Source: SAR324 cluster bacterium (GTDB lineage: Bacteria; SAR324; XYD2-FULL-50-16). From it: 26,856 nucleotides of DNA. The stretch covers positions 16,463 to 43,318 of the forward strand of contig NVSR01000012.1 of assembly GCA_002401295.1 (NCBI GenBank), in the 5' to 3' direction. The translations under genes and the position numbers were made by a program. Of this stretch, positions 16,642-25,244 are shown piece by piece. The notes beneath the pieces were generated by a model, which was not told the DNA's origin, ran no database searches, and worked only from the letters and a program-made list of their open reading frames with translations. Position 1 is the stretch's first letter, and the number at the start of each line of letters is the position of its first letter.

Positions 16642-17946
16642 CTAGCCGCCGACTGCCAGCATGGACATGGGATAATTGATCGTTGCTGAGAATTGAGAAC
16701 CCTCATCTTCACTAAAGCCCACATCCGCCCTCAAAATAATACCAGATAGAATGATGCGGAAGCCAACTCCGTAGGTGGTCAGCATTTTTTTGGTTAAATC
16801 CTCTTTTTTATCGGCCACACTACCCTTTTCCCCATAAAAGGCGATTTGAAGCCCCGTTCGATGTCCTTTGGCAATCAAAATATTGAAGGGTGAAAATTCA
16901 TCACTCAGGTTTAATCGATATTCGAGACCATAGTATAAAGCGTGTCCCGCCTTAAAACGACGGAAAGGATAACCTCGCAAGCGTTGGGAGCCACCCAGTG
17001 CTCTCGCTTCACCATATTTGTTCAGAGCGATGCGTTCGTTGATGATCTTCGTTTCCGTAGCTTCACATTCCGTTTTTTGCGTGCCTGTCAAATTGCTACA
17101 ATCAAGCCCTAGCTTTTTCTTTAATTCATCAACATCCGTAGAGGCTTGATTCGTCACTGTGGCATCGGAGGAAAAATAATTCAGAACAAGTGTGTCCCAT
17201 TGAACAAAAGGAACCGGTAAATACAGCGTGGCATTTTGATCCACATAATAAAAATCACTCACCAATTCATCTTCGTTATAAGGTGTCGTTTTCATGGCCT
17301 CATAACGAAATCCATAACGGGGATCCAAACGATCATCCGTCAAATCGAGAATCATTCCGACTTGGTCCATACCGACCTGATAGGAGTCCGTATTGATATT
17401 AGGAAATTCATTTTCATCATTATCTAAGACTCGAATTTGATTGCGCTGTCCCCGTTCGTAGCGATAGAAGATCTCGAACTCTCTCTCCGCGAAACTCATG
17501 GTGAGTTGGCCAAGATTGGACTGTCCCTCCATCTCAGGTAATACAAACTCATCCTTATCCGATTTCAAGCCACGATCATATTCCGTGGTGGCTACCCGGT
17601 ATTTGTAGGTAGTCGCGTCCAGAATTAGAAACTCAGGGATGAGGTGCAAGTCAAGGATGGTCGTTACCTCAACTTCAAAATCTCCCGATAAACGCACTGC
17701 CGTTAAATCCAAATCACTTTCAAAAAGATTTAAAAAACTGGCACCTGCACCAGACGCCGATCCGATACCGGGAATTTGCACAAACAGAGGGAAAAGAAAA
17801 TAGCCGAAGTCTTTGCCGAATTGATCACGCCTGCGTTCTACGGCGTAACTAAACTCCATAACCAGCATCAACAATAGTATTGAGAGGAATATTTTTTTCA
17901 GGCAACTGAAACTATTGCTCATCAAAATATGGGGCCTATTAATCAT
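16642..17946 (-). CDS. Outer-membrane beta-barrel protein, Omp85/D15 surface-antigen-like
   Basis: This 434-residue protein has a signal peptide (hydrophobic stretch about residues 18-35, ending SYA). Its body alternates aromatic and polar residues as in beta-barrels. The segment ALGGSQRLRGYPFRRF (about 315-330) resembles the (V/L)RG(F/Y) loop-6 motif of the Omp85 superfamily, and the protein ends in several predicted strands. No POTRA domains are seen, so it is a barrel-only member. The ATG at 17946 has a strong GGAGG site with about 6 nt spacing and overlaps the upstream DUF4386-like stop by 8 nt, so I keep it over the Met nine codons in. Cargo and role are unknown. Confidence 0.7.
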   Translation of the reverse strand: MINRPHILMSNSFSCLKKIFLSILLLMLVMEFSYAVERRRDQFGKDFGYFLFPLFVQIPGIGSASGAGASFLNLFESDLDLTAVRLSGDFEVEVTTILDLHLIPEFLILDATTYKYRVATTEYDRGLKSDKDEFVLPEMEGQSNLGQLTMSFAEREFEIFYRYERGQRNQIRVLDNDENEFPNINTDSYQVGMDQVGMILDLTDDRLDPRYGFRYEAMKTTPYNEDELVSDFYYVDQNATLYLPVPFVQWDTLVLNYFSSDATVTNQASTDVDELKKKLGLDCSNLTGTQKTECEATETKIINERIALNKYGEARALGGSQRLRGYPFRRFKAGHALYYGLEYRLNLSDEFSPFNILIAKGHRTGLQIAFYGEKGSVADKKEDLTKKMLTTYGVGFRIILSGIILRADVGFSEDEGSQFSATINYPMSMLAVGG

Positions 17947-18661
17947 GATCGCCTCCAGTAGGTGTATTTAAGCGAAAGAACCAAATACCAATGATTATTT
18001 CCCAGATCATGAAGGGGAAATAGAGATTGTACCCTAATTCTTCCAATGAAAAATCAAACCAGTAGGGAATTGAGGCTAAAATAGCCACAAGACAACAAAA
18101 CACGCCCACATAACCCAATATTTTTGGAATGACCTGTTTTCGGGCCCAAAGAAAAACATAAAGCAACACACCAAGAACAATGCAATTGGCCCCAATAGTC
18201 ACCCCCCATTTGGCTGACAGAATCATTGAATACCCAATTTTTTCCAAGATCAATTTGTCCGTTACACCTGAATTTTTATAAGATTCAGCAATCCAAGTGA
18301 TGGTAAAATTATCCATATCGTGAATAATTAGTACGATAGCCCCGGTGGCAATCAGTAACGAAGCCATCAACGCACTCGTCGGAGATATTCGTCGAAATCC
18401 CAGGAACAGGCTTCCCGCCAGTAACAGGGTCAGCAGATTGGAAATTTCATCAAAAACCAATTCAAGAATATGGAGCTGGGGATGTTGATTAATGGCGGAA
18501 AATGTCCCTGCCATATCAAGGGGATTTAAAGCGAGATTATTTGGAATTACAAGTGCCAGGCTACAGATGACACTTACTATTGAACCCAGCCACAAAATAC
18601 CACTGAGTTTCACATTCCGCGCCTCTACTTTAGCCATTGCTGTGTTTTCTTTTATGGTCAT
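17939..18661 (-). CDS. DUF4386-like multi-pass membrane protein
   Basis: This 240-residue protein has about six membrane segments: about 20-40, 75-95, 100-120, 150-175, 185-205 and 215-232. The layout and C-terminal PFMIWEIIIGIWFF segment resemble DUF4386 proteins, which are uncharacterised. A GGAGGTGG ribosome site directly precedes the ATG at 18661. It is co-transcribed with the barrel gene (8-nt overlap) and divergent from an AraC-type regulator that probably controls the pair. The leader contains alternative hairpins. Confidence 0.6.
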   Translation of the reverse strand: MTIKENTAMAKVEARNVKLSGILWLGSIVSVICSLALVIPNNLALNPLDMAGTFSAINQHPQLHILELVFDEISNLLTLLLAGSLFLGFRRISPTSALMASLLIATGAIVLIIHDMDNFTITWIAESYKNSGVTDKLILEKIGYSMILSAKWGVTIGANCIVLGVLLYVFLWARKQVIPKILGYVGVFCCLVAILASIPYWFDFSLEELGYNLYFPFMIWEIIIGIWFFRLNTPTGGDHD

Positions 18662-19019
18662 GCCACCTCCATTAGCTCTATAAAAATCTATTTGGGGACT
18701 CAGAAAAAGGGACTTCTCGGACTAAGAGAATTAGAATAAAAGTCCCCCAACCGAAAAACGGTAGCACCGCCCTACGTGGCGGCCTCACTGAGAACAAAAA
18801 AAAATATAATTCAAATATTTAATAAAACAATGCATTAACAAAAAGCAGGATTTTGAAAAGCGGTCCCTCCCTTAAATTCCGAACCACAGCTGTACTTATT
18901 CATTGATATAGTTCTATTTGAACTGTAAAAAAGTTTAACCTTGATAAGTGTGAAATCATATGACTGCCTGACTCAATGAATTAGCCCTACGTAACAACTG
19001 ACTCCAGTGCTTACAATCA
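18662..19019. other. Divergent intergenic region: DUF4386-like gene and AraC-type regulator
   Basis: This 358-bp spacer contains the structured leader at 18691-18782 on the minus-strand side. The AT-rich stretch 18795-19019 faces the regulator. I could not pick out a convincing -35/-10 pair or AraC operator by eye. Confidence 0.5.
18691..18782 (-). promoter_or_regulatory. Structured leader with mutually exclusive hairpins (possible attenuator)
   Basis: Read on the minus strand (mRNA order): a CCGCC/GGCGG hairpin (plus 18767-18782), an ACCG-TTTTT-CGGT hairpin (18750-18762), then TTGGGGGACTT. The GGGACTT can pair with AAGTCCC (plus 18709-18715), which is followed directly by five T residues as in an intrinsic terminator. 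Alternatively the TTGGGGGACT can pair with AGTCCCCAA (plus 18692-18700), with one bulge, nearer the ribosome site. A smaller TTCTC/GAGAA stem (18714-18730) lies inside. No known riboswitch class is recognised. Confidence 0.35.
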
Positions 19020-20042
19020 ATGAAAAACAAAAAAACAATGAATGCGGCGGCCTTAAAGAATGAGATGCTGCTTTTAGTTAACAGAGGAATTGAAAAAAGC
19101 CGGATTGAAGAGACAGTAGGCATTACTATTGATCAGCTGAGTGATCCTGATGAAATGGTTTCTATAGAATATTATGTCGCCCTGGAAAAAGCCGCCCCTC
19201 TGTTAGCCAAGAATCCAGGCATCTTTATTGAGTTAGGATGTGAAAAATTCGGCACCAGCCAAACTGGTATTTTGGGACATGTGGTTACGGGTGGGGAAAC
19301 TATTCGAGAGGGTTTTCAATTGGCCGTTCGCTATACCCACCTGCTTTCCAATGTCAATAGAATGGAGTTGAGAGAAGAGGGGGATTTAGCCTATTTTATA
19401 TTTACAAGGGATTTACCTGAGTTTTTTACGATTCAAAGTGTGGAGCTGGTTTTTAGCCGAACACTCACCTTAATGAAGACTTTTTGGGGAGATGACTTTC
19501 AACCCAATGAAGTTCAATTCCAATATGCCTCACCCGATTATATTCAGGTCTATCAAAGGGTTTTTAAGCATATTTTGTTCAATCAATCCGAGAATCAAAT
19601 TATTTTTCCTCGGAAACTCTTGGATCAAAAGAATCCCTATTATCAGCCCTATGTTAGTAAAATCATCCTCAGTCATGCGGAGAAGCTACTTGCAGAGCAG
19701 AAAACAGAAGATACGTTGGAACAACAAGTTCGAACAATTATCCTGGAGTATCTACCAAAAGGGATTGTAAATGCAGAGTTTACCGCATCAAAATTACATA
19801 TGAGTCGGCAAACTTTATTTCGGAAGTTGAAAGGTGAATCCGGCATTTCCTTTCAGGAATTGTTGGAAGGGACTCGCAAGGAACTGGCCAGGCAATACGT
19901 GAACAACGAGACTTTTATGCTGGCTGAAATCGCTTATTTACTAGGGTTCTCAGAAATCAGCGCTTTTCATCGTGCTTTCAAAAGGTGGTTTCAGCAGACA
20001 CCCGGAGAGTTTCGACGACAAAATGACTTTTCAATTACTTAG
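19020..20042 (+). CDS. AraC-family transcriptional regulator, OruR/ArgR-like N-terminal domain
   Basis: This 340-residue cytoplasmic regulator has a N-terminal ~200-residue region (ELGCEKFGTSQTGILGHVV, SVELVFSRTL) matching the arabinose-binding-like domain of the PF12625 group. The C-terminal ~100 residues form the AraC double helix-turn-helix: FTASKLHMSRQTLFRKLKGE as the first HTH and EIAYLLGFSEISAFHRAFKRWF...TPGEFRR as the second, both close to consensus. It is divergent from the DUF4386-like/barrel pair, the usual arrangement with a regulated target. The effector is unknown. Its 3' end overlaps the convergent Rpn-like gene by 8 nt. Confidence 0.9.
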   Translation: MKNKKTMNAAALKNEMLLLVNRGIEKSRIEETVGITIDQLSDPDEMVSIEYYVALEKAAPLLAKNPGIFIELGCEKFGTSQTGILGHVVTGGETIREGFQLAVRYTHLLSNVNRMELREEGDLAYFIFTRDLPEFFTIQSVELVFSRTLTLMKTFWGDDFQPNEVQFQYASPDYIQVYQRVFKHILFNQSENQIIFPRKLLDQKNPYYQPYVSKIILSHAEKLLAEQKTEDTLEQQVRTIILEYLPKGIVNAEFTASKLHMSRQTLFRKLKGESGISFQELLEGTRKELARQYVNNETFMLAEIAYLLGFSEISAFHRAFKRWFQQTPGEFRRQNDFSIT

Positions 20043-21000
20043 CTGTCGAGTCCCCCATTAATTTACGGAGAGCCTCCAATTCTTTCAGGGCTTGCTCCTT
20101 GGCAACTCGCTCTTTGACTTGCTCTGCCTGAGCTTGTTCCTTGGCAATTCGTTCTTCTTCTTTTTCTGCTTGGGCTTGCTCTTTGGCGATTCGCTCTTCT
20201 TCTTTTTCCGCTTGGGCTTGTTCCTTGGCAATTCGTTCCTTTAAAATCATTCGTTCTTTGTCTTGCAGATCCTCAATTATTTCATCTTCCAGGTCCATAG
20301 TTTCGCGAACTTCAGGTTCCGCTACGGCTTTTTGCAGGCGACGGATGATTTCGTGGTATTTTTCTGGAAAATCATTTTCCTGAATGCGTAATATGTGGCC
20401 TTCACCATCTGCAGTTTGCATCCCCTGGTCGAAAATACTTAACACAGTGAGCAAGTCGTTTTGTCGTTTATGCTTCAAGTAGGGAATTTGGACCACATAA
20501 CTGTCATGAGTGAGACTTTCGATAAAATCTTCAGGTTCTGTGATCGTTTCACCTGTGACGGCATTGGTATAGCTGCGATTCACCATAATCACCGGTGCTT
20601 TGGTGTGTTGCAGGGAATAGCCTAAAAAATAGATCGTTAAAATTGGAATTGCTTTGACTGCAGTACCTTTGGAGGTTTCTTCCTTAACGCAATTATTTTT
20701 ATCCCGGTATTCTTGTCCTAAATATCGCCTGAAGCGCATGATATCTTGTGGATACTTCGCTTTCTGAATCTCGATTAAAACTTTTTTACGCTTACCTTCC
20801 TTAGTAATAATACTAGCCGCAAAATCCAGGCGATAAATAGTCAGCGCCTGTTTTTCCAGAAGACTTATTTTCTCGGTCGCTCGAAACTCCAAGGTTTCGA
20901 TTTCCATACCGGTGATGGTGGAGATGATCAGTTTGGCGACACGGTTATCATTCATCAGGTATCTGAAAACCACGTCATAAATGGGATTGGCAATATCCAT
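20035..21000 (-). CDS. Rpn family recombination-promoting nuclease/putative transposase (PD-(D/E)XK)
   Basis: This 321-residue protein begins MDIANPIYDVVFRYLMND, the usual N terminus of TIGR01784/PDDEXK_2 proteins. The catalytic core shows D59 (RLDFAASI) and E77-I-Q79-K80 (VLIEIQKAKY), then QDIMRFRRYLGQEY, all expected. Residues about 100-230 follow the family pattern. The tail (255-310) is a charged coiled-coil of four 14-residue repeats. E. coli Rpn proteins act as DNA endonucleases promoting RecA-independent recombination; many homologues are multi-copy and accessory. It sits at the edge of the minus-strand accessory cluster. Confidence 0.88.
   Translation of the reverse strand: MDIANPIYDVVFRYLMNDNRVAKLIISTITGMEIETLEFRATEKISLLEKQALTIYRLDFAASIITKEGKRKKVLIEIQKAKYPQDIMRFRRYLGQEYRDKNNCVKEETSKGTAVKAIPILTIYFLGYSLQHTKAPVIMVNRSYTNAVTGETITEPEDFIESLTHDSYVVQIPYLKHKRQNDLLTVLSIFDQGMQTADGEGHILRIQENDFPEKYHEIIRRLQKAVAEPEVRETMDLEDEIIEDLQDKERMILKERIAKEQAQAEKEEERIAKEQAQAEKEEERIAKEQAQAEQVKERVAKEQALKELEALRKLMGDSTAK
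20071..20238 (-). repeat. 42-bp coding tandem repeat (four units) in the Rpn-like gene
   Basis: Residues 255-310 form four exact 14-residue periods (ER(I/V)AKEQAQAEKEE and variants; starts at 255, 269, 283 and 297). The first three are nearly identical in protein and differ at a few synonymous bases. Such in-frame repeats can change copy number by slippage. Confidence 0.85.
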
Positions 21001-21055
21001 AGTTTTGATCCGAAAGCTGTTTGGAATTCCTAATCAGGCCATAAGAATACCAATC

Positions 21056-21075
21056 CGCTTCCATAATGGAAAGCG
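21056..21075 (-). terminator. Small hairpin downstream of the Roco gene
   Basis: CGCTTCCA and TGGAAAGCG flank a TAA loop (8-bp stem with one bulged base) about 50 nt past the Roco stop codon and before the Rpn-like gene. No T-tract follows. Terminator or processing site is possible. Confidence 0.3.
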
Positions 21076-21122
21076 AGAACAATGAGAAAAGAGGCTGGAC
21101 AGGCTTCTTAAACAGAGGACTA

Positions 21123-24100
21123 TTAATTGATGGTCACGCGTTTGCGAATCTCTTGGAAAAGGCGGGTGAAATCCTTTTCCCGAAGGATTTCCGGGGTGAG
21201 GGTGTTACGTTTGGCTAATTCAGCAATAATCATACTAATATTGTTCATATAGTAAGATCTCCTGCTCAATACATGGAATTCTGGCTTTTGCTGTTCGTAG
21301 AGATCCAAATCCAATGCCTCTTTCAGCTCTTCGACCTGGCTTTTCCAGTATTTCACTACTTGGGTACGCGCTGTAGCATCGTGTAGTTGGGCACTTTCCA
21401 AGACAATGGGAAAAACACGGTCAAAGAATTCACCGTGTCGATACATTTCAGTTAATTCAAACATGCAGGATTCACTGCGTAAATATTCATCACTAATCAC
21501 AACCACGATTTGCTCAGCCTGCGTGAGTCGCTTCATAAATTTCTGGATGTCGTCTAGGTAACCGAGCTCCCGATCATCCCGCATAAGACGAAACTCTTCT
21601 CCTGTGCAAGCCTCTTCTAATTTGTTAACCAACTCTCGGCTTTCCCCTTGCCTGCGGTAGGAAATAAATAGTGGAATGGGTTCTGTGGGGGTATTGGGTT
21701 TCTGCTCCAAGGGTTGGCTTCTTGATTTTACGTCTGGTTTGCGGAAAATTCCTTTCTTCTCATCTTCCGTTAACAAACCTTTCAGCAGAAGAGATGGGGC
21801 AAGACTGAGGCGACTTTGATGGCAAACAACGGGAATATCACCCATTTTGCTATACTTCAATAGTTGCGGGCGCTGATAGGAATGCGGATCCCCTTGTTGA
21901 CAGCCTTCACAAATACAAGCCACCAGCGTGGTGACGGGAAAACGGCTGTTAATCTCAGTAAGGGCTTGATGGATCTTCCCCAAGAAGGGGTGGCTGAGAT
22001 CACCTTTAACAGAAATTTTGATTTCCTTTGTTTCGGGAAAGGCCTCAATCAAGAATCGATTTCCCCCTTTATCCAGTAGAATTCCGTGCTTCCAATAGGT
22101 GTGTTTTTCAGCTTGTTTTCCGAATTGGGATAGGCAGCGGATCATCACACTTTTGGGAAAAAATTGAAGGTAGCGATAGATCAAACGGCAGTGGTTGGGC
22201 TGCTCCCAAAGCATGGCAAATTCATCTGGTCGCTGCTCGGGTAGAAGTTGAGCGGCGACATAAGTTTTTTCTAAAGTAGGGTGTTCAAAACAAAGCTGGA
22301 AACGCAGCATTAACTGAATAAAATTTTCTTGTTCCTCTTCAGAACGATCCGGCAAAATCTCGGCTACCCAAGTACGATCAAATTGTCCTTTTTTAGCGAG
22401 TAGTTTTTGGTCCAAAATTTTATAAACCAGATCAGTAGCCCAGGTTGGATCCAGAATCAGCAAGCTTTTCAGTTCTTGGTAATCGGCAAAATGCAAGAGG
22501 CTGACCGTATCATGCAGGTAACGGCAGAGGGGTTTTTGGCTGTTTTCAGGAACTTCATATTGTCGACAAATCTCTTGGTATTTACCGTAGCTAATTGTCT
22601 TTTGATGTTTTCCCAAACCTTCCAAATGGAGTTTTACACTGATCCAGGATTTGGGCAAAGTGATTTTCAGCTGCTTTTTGAAGAGAGAATCCGACTCCAG
22701 TTGTTTTTTGATAGATTGCTTGAGTTGACTCAGCCCATCTCGGTTGGAGGCGCTGACTTCCACGAAGTCATGCACTCCATATTGTTTGGACAAATCCCCA
22801 CGATTGAGGTGTTGAAAGTCCAGATCAATCTTATTTTGAACCACAATTATGGGACTATTTTTCCCAAAGGATTGCACGTGGTCCAACCAATATTCGAGGG
22901 GTTGCTCTTCATTTTCCACCCCGGTCAGCTGTCCTGCCTTACGGGCTTCCGTTAAATGCTCTGTTGGAGCGGCAACCACCAGATAAAGGGCACGGTCAGA
23001 AAAGAAATATTGATGAGTCGCATGGTAAATATCTTGACCACCGAAATCCCAGACCTTCAATTGTACTTCTGTTCCATCACTCAAGGGCAGAGATAACTCC
23101 TCAATTCGAATACCATGGGTTGAATCCTCTTCAGGATCAAACTCATCATGCAACAGACGTTTGACTAGAGAGGTTTTCCCGGTTCCTCCGTTTCCAATCA
23201 AAATCAGTTTGGCTTCATTATTGGTTTGCCCTCCCTTTTCCAGATCCTGATAGAAGGCTCGAATAGCTTCCAATCCCTGAAAGGCCACCTCTTTGGGTGG
23301 GAAACAGACTGGATTCTCTGTTTGAAAACCATACCCCTTTAACTCCAAGTTTTCTAAAGCGGGGCAATCTAAAATCCAGGGTGGGACTATTTGTAGTTGG
23401 TTACCTTCTAATTTTAGCTGACGAAGTTTTTCAAGTTTAGTGATGCTCTCTGGAAAATGTTTTAGTTGATTATAGCTAATGTCGAGTGTGTGCAGTTTTC
23501 GTAGCTTGGTGATGCTCTCTGGAAAATGCTTGAACTGATTAGAATAGATATTAAGTGTCTGCAGGTTTTGGAGTTTGCTGATACTCTCGGGGAAATGCTT
23601 CAGCCCATTAAGAGCAATATTAAGTGTCTGTAGGTTTTGAAGTTTGCTGATACTCTCGGGAAACAGCTTTAGCTGATTAGAATGAATATCAAGTGTCTGT
23701 AGGCTTTGAAGTTTTGCGATGCTGTCGGGCAACTCTTTGAGTTGATTAGAAGCAGTATGAAGTATTTTTAGGTTTTTGAGTTTAGTGATGCTCTCAGGCA
23801 ACTTCTTCAACAGATTGGAATCAATGTAGAGTGCCTGCAAATTTTGAAGTTTTGCGATACTATCGGGTAACTCCTTGAGTTGATTAGAACTGATATTGAG
23901 TGTCTTCAGATTTTTAAGTTTTGCGATACTCTCAGGCAACTCGTTAAATTGATTAGATTCAATGTGGAGTTCCTTCAAATTTTGGAGCTTTGCAATGCTT
24001 TCTGGTAATTCGTGAAGTTGATTATAGTCAGTGTAGAGTATCTTCAGGTTTTGGAGTTTCGTGATGCTCTCAGGCAAGTATTTTAACTGATTGGAATCAA

Positions 24101-24917
24101 TGTAGAGTGCCTCCAGGTTTTGGAGTTCTACGATACTATTTGGCACCCCCTTGAGTTGATTAGAACCGATGTAGAGTATCTTCAGATTTTGGAGTTTAGT
24201 GATACTCTCGGGTAATTGCTTCAACTGATTGGAACCGATGTAGAGTGCCTGCAATTTTTTGAGCTTGGTGATACTCTCAGGCAATTGCTCCAGCAGATTC
24301 ATCCCAACATTAAGTGTGTGTAGATCCTGGAGTTTACTAATACTCTCGGGCAACTGTTGTAAATAGCTGCCAATAATATCAAGTTCATAAAGGTTTTTGA
24401 GTTGGGTAATACTCTCGGGAAACTGCTGAAACTGACTACCCATAACACTAAGTACCTGCATATTTTGAAAATGGGATAACTCATCAAGAATTGTTTCATG
24501 TTTGCAAGTAGTTATAGCCAGAGTTTTCAGATTCAAAAGTTCAAAGAGAATTTTAGGCAGCTTTTCTTTTTGCCAATCTTTGAGACTTATTCCTTCAACA
24601 GACTGTGGGAGAATCTCATTTTGTAATTTATCATATTGATGGAAATCTAGATAAAGTCCTGAGAGATTTGTTCCCCGGCGTAAAGGGTTGCCCCTGATAT
24701 CAATCCAGCTCAAAGAGTTAATAGCTTCGAGCCAATTGGGCAGGGTTTCGATTTTATTATTTGAGAGGTCTAGTCTCTCCAAACCATCGATTTCACGGAC
24801 CTCTTCCGGTACTGAGGTGAATGGATTTTCTCCCCAACCTCCTAAATACAATGTTGTTGCCTTCTCTTTTTTAGCTTGCTCAATTTTATCTAAGGCCCAT
24901 TGGGGAGTTTTGCTCAT
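21123..24917 (-). CDS. LRR-Roc-COR-TIR protein (bacterial Roco with TIR effector domain)
   Basis: This is a 1264-residue protein. Residues about 18-80 and 105-530 are leucine-rich repeats; from 166 to 511 the LPESI motif recurs at exactly 23 residues. The Roc GTPase (about 570-735) has P-loop GNGGTGKT (575-582), G3 DFGGQ (624-628), G4 NKID (695-698) and G5 SAS (722-724). A COR-like region follows to about 1050. After a Pro-rich linker the TIR domain starts at IPLFISYRR (1081). It holds the putative NADase Glu1154 in SESCMFELTEM, where TIR NADases carry their catalytic Glu. The layout suggests ligand sensing by LRRs, a GTPase switch and a NAD-cleaving output, as in immune receptors. Defence function is inferred. 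No signal peptide or membrane segment is seen, so it is cytoplasmic. Confidence 0.92.
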   Translation of the reverse strand: MSKTPQWALDKIEQAKKEKATTLYLGGWGENPFTSVPEEVREIDGLERLDLSNNKIETLPNWLEAINSLSWIDIRGNPLRRGTNLSGLYLDFHQYDKLQNEILPQSVEGISLKDWQKEKLPKILFELLNLKTLAITTCKHETILDELSHFQNMQVLSVMGSQFQQFPESITQLKNLYELDIIGSYLQQLPESISKLQDLHTLNVGMNLLEQLPESITKLKKLQALYIGSNQLKQLPESITKLQNLKILYIGSNQLKGVPNSIVELQNLEALYIDSNQLKYLPESITKLQNLKILYTDYNQLHELPESIAKLQNLKELHIESNQFNELPESIAKLKNLKTLNISSNQLKELPDSIAKLQNLQALYIDSNLLKKLPESITKLKNLKILHTASNQLKELPDSIAKLQSLQTLDIHSNQLKLFPESISKLQNLQTLNIALNGLKHFPESISKLQNLQTLNIYSNQFKHFPESITKLRKLHTLDISYNQLKHFPESITKLEKLRQLKLEGNQLQIVPPWILDCPALENLELKGYGFQTENPVCFPPKEVAFQGLEAIRAFYQDLEKGGQTNNEAKLILIGNGGTGKTSLVKRLLHDEFDPEEDSTHGIRIEELSLPLSDGTEVQLKVWDFGGQDIYHATHQYFFSDRALYLVVAAPTEHLTEARKAGQLTGVENEEQPLEYWLDHVQSFGKNSPIIVVQNKIDLDFQHLNRGDLSKQYGVHDFVEVSASNRDGLSQLKQSIKKQLESDSLFKKQLKITLPKSWISVKLHLEGLGKHQKTISYGKYQEICRQYEVPENSQKPLCRYLHDTVSLLHFADYQELKSLLILDPTWATDLVYKILDQKLLAKKGQFDRTWVAEILPDRSEEEQENFIQLMLRFQLCFEHPTLEKTYVAAQLLPEQRPDEFAMLWEQPNHCRLIYRYLQFFPKSVMIRCLSQFGKQAEKHTYWKHGILLDKGGNRFLIEAFPETKEIKISVKGDLSHPFLGKIHQALTEINSRFPVTTLVACICEGCQQGDPHSYQRPQLLKYSKMGDIPVVCHQSRLSLAPSLLLKGLLTEDEKKGIFRKPDVKSRSQPLEQKPNTPTEPIPLFISYRRQGESRELVNKLEEACTGEEFRLMRDDRELGYLDDIQKFMKRLTQAEQIVVVISDEYLRSESCMFELTEMYRHGEFFDRVFPIVLESAQLHDATARTQVVKYWKSQVEELKEALDLDLYEQQKPEFHVLSRRSYYMNNISMIIAELAKRNTLTPEILREKDFTRLFQEIRKRVTIN
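23388..24422 (-). repeat. Fifteen exact 69-bp periods encoding leucine-rich repeats
   Basis: The (L/F/V)P(E/D/N)SI motif recurs at residues 166, 189, 212 and so on to 511 without a single insertion or deletion, making 15 exact 23-residue (69-bp) periods. DNA of neighbouring units is visibly similar (recurrent GATACTCTCGGG-type blocks on the plus strand). This suggests growth by duplication. Confidence 0.92.
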
Positions 24918-25244
24918 GCCAGTTTCTCAAGCTTCGGGCTCCACTCCCGCATCCGTGAAAACAAGTTTCTCAAAATACTATCAGGGAAGGGTAAGGATAT
25001 AGCCTTTGTATTCAACTGAAAAAATTAAGGGGAATAAACTATAGCTTTTTAAGTAATGGAAATTAAGTAGGATTTCAAGAGTTATAGCTTTCCTGGGATA
25101 AACTCAGCCAGATTCTAAAAAAACAATTCACCATGAAGAATACAAAGAGCACGAAGATCTTTTTTAAAACAACCGTTAGTAGAGCTATCTCCTTTTTGAA
25201 TATTAAGTGGAAAGTGAGTTGATTAGAGGCCCTATCATGAGAAG
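24918..25244. other. Intergenic region upstream of the Roco gene
   Basis: This 327-bp AT-rich stretch holds the second copy of the 28-nt dispersed repeat (25130-25157) and presumably the Roco promoter on the minus strand. I see no intact gene or clear promoter. The ribosome site before the Roco ATG is weak. Confidence 0.5.
25130..25157 (+). repeat. Dispersed 28-nt repeat, copy 2
   Basis: This copy (ACCATGAAGAATACAAAG start, GCACGAAGA end) matches the one at 16065-16092 at 25 of 28 positions, in the same orientation, and is also intergenic. Confidence 0.6.

Noticed and set aside
23388..24422. Regular repeats as a CRISPR-like array
   Set aside because: The 69-bp periodicity is in frame throughout and encodes leucine-rich repeats; there are no unique spacers between constant repeats.
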